Of a stretch of 33,004 bases of DNA, positions 30,931-33,004 are shown piece by piece. A program made the position numbers and the translations under genes. Where the stretch lies: positions 1 to 33,004 of the forward strand of contig CAMNEA010000029.1 in NCBI GenBank assembly GCA_946536145.1, given 5' to 3'. Numbering within the stretch: the first letter of the stretch is position 1; every line of letters begins with the position of its first letter. The notes beneath the pieces were generated by a model. It saw only the letters and a program-made list of their open reading frames with translations, ran no database searches and was not told the DNA's origin. Source of the DNA: an uncultured Butyrivibrio sp. GTDB lineage: Bacteria > Bacillota > Clostridia > Lachnospirales > Lachnospiraceae.

Positions 30931-31842
30931 ATGGCAGGAATCAATATAACTTCAGTGAGCAGACAGGTAAAAGACATTAGTCAGGAAATATATGCTGCAA
31001 AGTTGCAGCGTGACGAGGTGCAGTCAAAGTCTGTGAACAAGGATGAGAGCAGTGGCTTACAGAACGTTGTTGCCGATAAACTAAGTGATAAATCTAACAT
31101 AAATACTGCTTTCTCAGATACGGCAGCTACCTTGTCTATTTCTGCTTTAGGTGCTGAAGAATTGGAAAAAGTAAGAGATTCCTGGAATAATCATCCTGTC
31201 AGCGCGTTATATGAAAAAGACATACCGGTAAGCAAAAATGCAGAGGGTGTATATAAAATTGGCGGAGCTTCATTTAATGATGAGGAGTTATCTGCTGCAA
31301 GAGATTTGATAACAGGTGTCGGAAGTCAGTTAAAGAATGGATATCTCAGTTACAGAGATTATGCAAAGATGGAAGTAGCGCAGAAGGTTGTTGATAACCG
31401 TGCTTACGAAGGCTTTAATGATGATCAGGCCAAAGCTATTAGCAAGGCTATGAAAGACTACAATAATAATCTGATCAGAACTCAGGAAAGGATGCTGGCA
31501 AATAAGAAAACTAAGACTAATGATGATCCTGAATCCGGAAAATATTTTGGCATTGAGGTTCATGTGCCAAATGAAGTAAGAAAATCAACTAATGAGTATG
31601 CAAGCACAGATATTGCAACAAACCGTGATCTTGTTGCAAACATCCGTGACAGCATCAGAAACACAGATCTTTCAGACAAAAATGCTGTCAACAGGTTAAT
31701 AGCCTCGTATGAAGATATGATGAGACCTGCTTATAATGCACAGTATCCAGATCAGCTGAAGTCAAATGTTGATGATGTTATTTCCAGAGACGTTAATGAT
31801 CTGATGAAATTGATTGATTTCTCAGAAAAATGGAAGAGATAG
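30931..31842 (+). CDS. Uncharacterised cluster protein under a LytTR-type repeat
   Basis: The 303-residue protein starts at the ATG at 30931, because AAGGAGG is only 3 bases from the ATG at 30925 but 9 from this one. It has no signal peptide, membrane segment or coil-rich block. It is mostly helical with some recognisable order: residues 1-60 a polar region, LSISALGAEELEKVRDSW, IGGASFNDEELSAARDLITG, then LSYRDYAKMEVAQKVV. Its ending is DFSEKWKR, without the cluster tail. I do not recognise it. Direct repeats 21 bases apart lie upstream, so the LytTR regulator downstream (32008) probably controls it. Confidence 0.6.
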   Translation: MAGINITSVSRQVKDISQEIYAAKLQRDEVQSKSVNKDESSGLQNVVADKLSDKSNINTAFSDTAATLSISALGAEELEKVRDSWNNHPVSALYEKDIPVSKNAEGVYKIGGASFNDEELSAARDLITGVGSQLKNGYLSYRDYAKMEVAQKVVDNRAYEGFNDDQAKAISKAMKDYNNNLIRTQERMLANKKTKTNDDPESGKYFGIEVHVPNEVRKSTNEYASTDIATNRDLVANIRDSIRNTDLSDKNAVNRLIASYEDMMRPAYNAQYPDQLKSNVDDVISRDVNDLMKLIDFSEKWKR

Positions 31843-31844
31843 TA

Positions 31845-31882
31845 ATGTCCATTCATTACAATAATATGTCCATTCATGACAT
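31845..31882 (+). promoter_or_regulatory. Direct repeats upstream of the LytTR regulator gene
   Basis: ATGTCCATTCATTACA (31845-31860) and ATGTCCATTCATGACA (31866-31881) differ at one position and are 21 bases apart. A TATGAT (31912-31917) about 46 bases after the start of the second copy is a plausible -10 with no good -35, as at activator-dependent promoters. The core recurs before the 30931 gene. Confidence 0.6.
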
Positions 31883-31934
31883 GAATATATAAAGACTAAT
31901 CTTTATGATGATATGATAAATACAGGGTAATGGT

Positions 31935-31971
31935 AAAAATGCTTACATGGAGGTCCGTGCTAAGCATTTTT
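31935..31971 (+). terminator. Terminator or attenuator in the LytTR gene leader
   Basis: AAAAATGCTTA (31935-31945) pairs with TAAGCATTTTT (31961-31971), and an inner stem (CATGGA with TCCGTG, one bulge) extends it. It ends in five T residues on the plus strand, then ATGTTTTAG; on the minus strand it also ends in T residues. It lies only 36 bases before the regulator gene, too close for a promoter after it. It may therefore either end the upstream transcript or act as an attenuator in the regulator's leader. Confidence 0.65.
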
Positions 31972-32007
31972 ATGTTTTAGGACGAATTCGAGTTGAGGAA
32001 AACGTAA

Positions 32008-32775
32008 ATGGATAAATATCGTTTTGCAGTTTGTGATGACGAGGAAGCTATACGAAACCTGATTGCCGGATGGCTTTCGAAAAGTCCATACAAAGCAGAG
32101 ATAAAAGAATATGATTCCGGTGAAAAATTGATAAGTGACATTGATGCAGGAACAAAACTTGATATCCTTTTTCTTGATATTGCTATGGGGGGAACTGATG
32201 GTATCGATACTGCCAGAGAACTGGGAATGCGAGTAGAGAAAAATGGTAGGAGTATGCGTGCTTCCAGGCCACTAATAATATATGTTACGGGGATTCCGGA
32301 CAGAATGGGAGATGCTTTCGGTGTTAAGGCATATGACTATCTGCTGAAGCCCGTTTCGCAGCCTGTATTTGATGGAGTACTTAGGAGAGCAGTTGAAGAA
32401 CTGTTAAGACTTGATGCGCAGCTTGTATGTGAAACAAGATATGAAGATGCTCAAATTGAACAGTATATTGTAGTTCAGGCAGGCAGAGACACACTCAATT
32501 TAAAATACAGAGACGTTATTTATATTGAGAGCAATGGAAGAAAATCAATTATCCACAGTGAGGGAAATGCTTATGATGTGTATAAGCAGATGTCTGAATT
32601 TGAAAACGAATTAGGGAAAATGTTCTTTAGGATCCATAGAGGATATCTTGTTAATATGCAGCATATTAAAGGATATTCAAGGACAGAGGTGTACATGGAT
32701 AATGGAGAGTCTCTGATTATTTCAAAATACCAGTATGGGGAATTTATAAAAGCATATATGAATTTTTTAGCCTGA
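32008..32775 (+). CDS. LytTR-family response regulator
   Basis: The 255-residue protein has an N-terminal receiver (about 1-130): acidic D10/D11, phosphoacceptor D57 in LFLDIAM, T94 and K114 in YDYLLKPVS. A LytTR DNA-binding domain follows (about 150-252: NLKYRDVIYIESNGRKSIIHSEG, FFRIHRGYLVNMQHIKGY, ESLIISKYQYGEF). Such AgrA/VirR-like regulators bind direct repeats two turns apart. Repeats of that kind occur upstream of this gene and upstream of the 30931 gene. No histidine kinase is in the window; the small gene that follows is not one, so the kinase may be beyond the right edge. The ATG is preceded by GTTGAGGAAAA. Confidence 0.87.
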   Translation: MDKYRFAVCDDEEAIRNLIAGWLSKSPYKAEIKEYDSGEKLISDIDAGTKLDILFLDIAMGGTDGIDTARELGMRVEKNGRSMRASRPLIIYVTGIPDRMGDAFGVKAYDYLLKPVSQPVFDGVLRRAVEELLRLDAQLVCETRYEDAQIEQYIVVQAGRDTLNLKYRDVIYIESNGRKSIIHSEGNAYDVYKQMSEFENELGKMFFRIHRGYLVNMQHIKGYSRTEVYMDNGESLIISKYQYGEFIKAYMNFLA

Positions 32776-32952
32776 ATGATTGGTGGCGCTATGAGTGAGA
32801 ATGATTTTCGTATTGTTGAACAATTTTATGGAGTAATGATAATACTCGTCCGTGGTTTCTTTTTTCAAGCGCTGATAAATACCTTTGTAAGTGAAGAAAT
32901 AATGGATAAAGCAAAGAAAATGGTACTCTCAATAGTAGTTACAGTTGAGTAA
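32776..32952 (+). CDS. Small single-pass membrane protein coupled to the LytTR gene
   Basis: The stop of the LytTR gene is followed directly by ATG (TGAATG at 32773), giving a product of 58 residues, MIGGAMSENDFRIVEQ and so on. A second ATG at 32791, with GGTGG upstream, would give 53 residues. One hydrophobic segment is visible (FYGVMIILVRGFFFQALINTFV). I do not recognise the protein. Coupling to the regulator suggests a signal input or a small accessory membrane protein. It is too short for a kinase. Confidence 0.5.
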   Translation: MIGGAMSENDFRIVEQFYGVMIILVRGFFFQALINTFVSEEIMDKAKKMVLSIVVTVE

Positions 32953-32960
32953 AACTTTCC

Positions 32961-33003
32961 CAAATCGCCGGACTATAGGTTAAGCCCATAAATCCGCGGT
33001 TTG
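32961..33003. repeat. Imperfect palindrome at the right edge
   Basis: A 43-base inverted repeat (32961-32979 with 32985-33003, 15 of 19 positions paired including two G·U, 5-nt loop) lies just after the last gene. It is GC-rich against an AT-rich background. The window ends here, so any T-tract is not visible. It could be a terminator, or a copy of a dispersed palindromic repeat. Confidence 0.5.
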
Positions 33004-33004
33004 T

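Overview
The window looks like DNA of a gut or rumen Firmicute of class Clostridia, most likely a Lachnospiraceae. The grounds are moderate-to-low GC, strong AGGAGG-type ribosome binding sites, protein families typical of clostridial conjugative transposons, and uncharacterised coiled-coil proteins of a style I know from Lachnospiraceae genomes. The species cannot be fixed from the sequence.

Left edge (1-1160): a chromosome/element boundary. A secreted-protein gene on the minus strand is followed by a minus-strand terminator and two tandem 3' fragments of a tRNA gene. The inner fragment (934-975) is a perfect 3' half of tRNA-Arg(CCT), positions 32 to 73, as expected for the att site of an element inserted in a tRNA gene. 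From its orientation the element lies to the right, and the intact tRNA should be at its far end, outside the window.

Conjugative backbone (1169-18443, all plus strand): a DUF5688-type gene broken by one in-frame TAA, a Cys-rich small protein, a RepA_N-type replication initiator with 23-bp iterons inside its coding sequence, ParA, ParB, PcfB (DUF3801), the VirD4 coupling protein, a DUF3644/HEPN-like insert, Maff2, a VirB6/TrbL-like protein, PrgI, VirB4, an NlpC/P60 wall hydrolase, DUF4315, DUF4366, small proteins, a MobC-like accessory factor, a CD1845-like membrane protein, the relaxase and SpoVG. This is the gene order of Tn1549/CTn-type integrative conjugative elements. It supplies self-replication and partition, relaxosome, coupling protein, and a Gram-positive type IV secretion channel with its wall hydrolase. 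No integrase is in the window.

Middle (18685-23960): a SAM methyltransferase and a pyrophosphatase-like protein on the plus strand. On the minus strand lie a P-loop kinase-like protein and an operon of ECF sigma factor, six-TM membrane protein, ABC ATPase and ABC permease.

Right part (24163-31842): the most unusual region. It holds seven non-membrane proteins of unknown function plus a very small one, with no signal peptides; several are coiled coils. A BlaI-type repressor and a BlaR1-type metalloprotease are embedded among them, and the protease carries a novel extracellular domain instead of a beta-lactam sensor. The four coiled-coil proteins end in the same tail pattern (hydrophobic-Asp-x-x-Val/Ile/Thr), one other protein resembles the C-terminal part of the flagellar cap FliD, and a 12-bp operator candidate recurs at the promoters. 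A LytTR response regulator (32008) follows; 21-bp-spaced direct repeats lie upstream of both it and the last gene of the cluster. I read this as a candidate undescribed assembly or export system with two regulatory inputs. Its function is unknown, and whether it is cargo of the element or chromosomal cannot be decided here.
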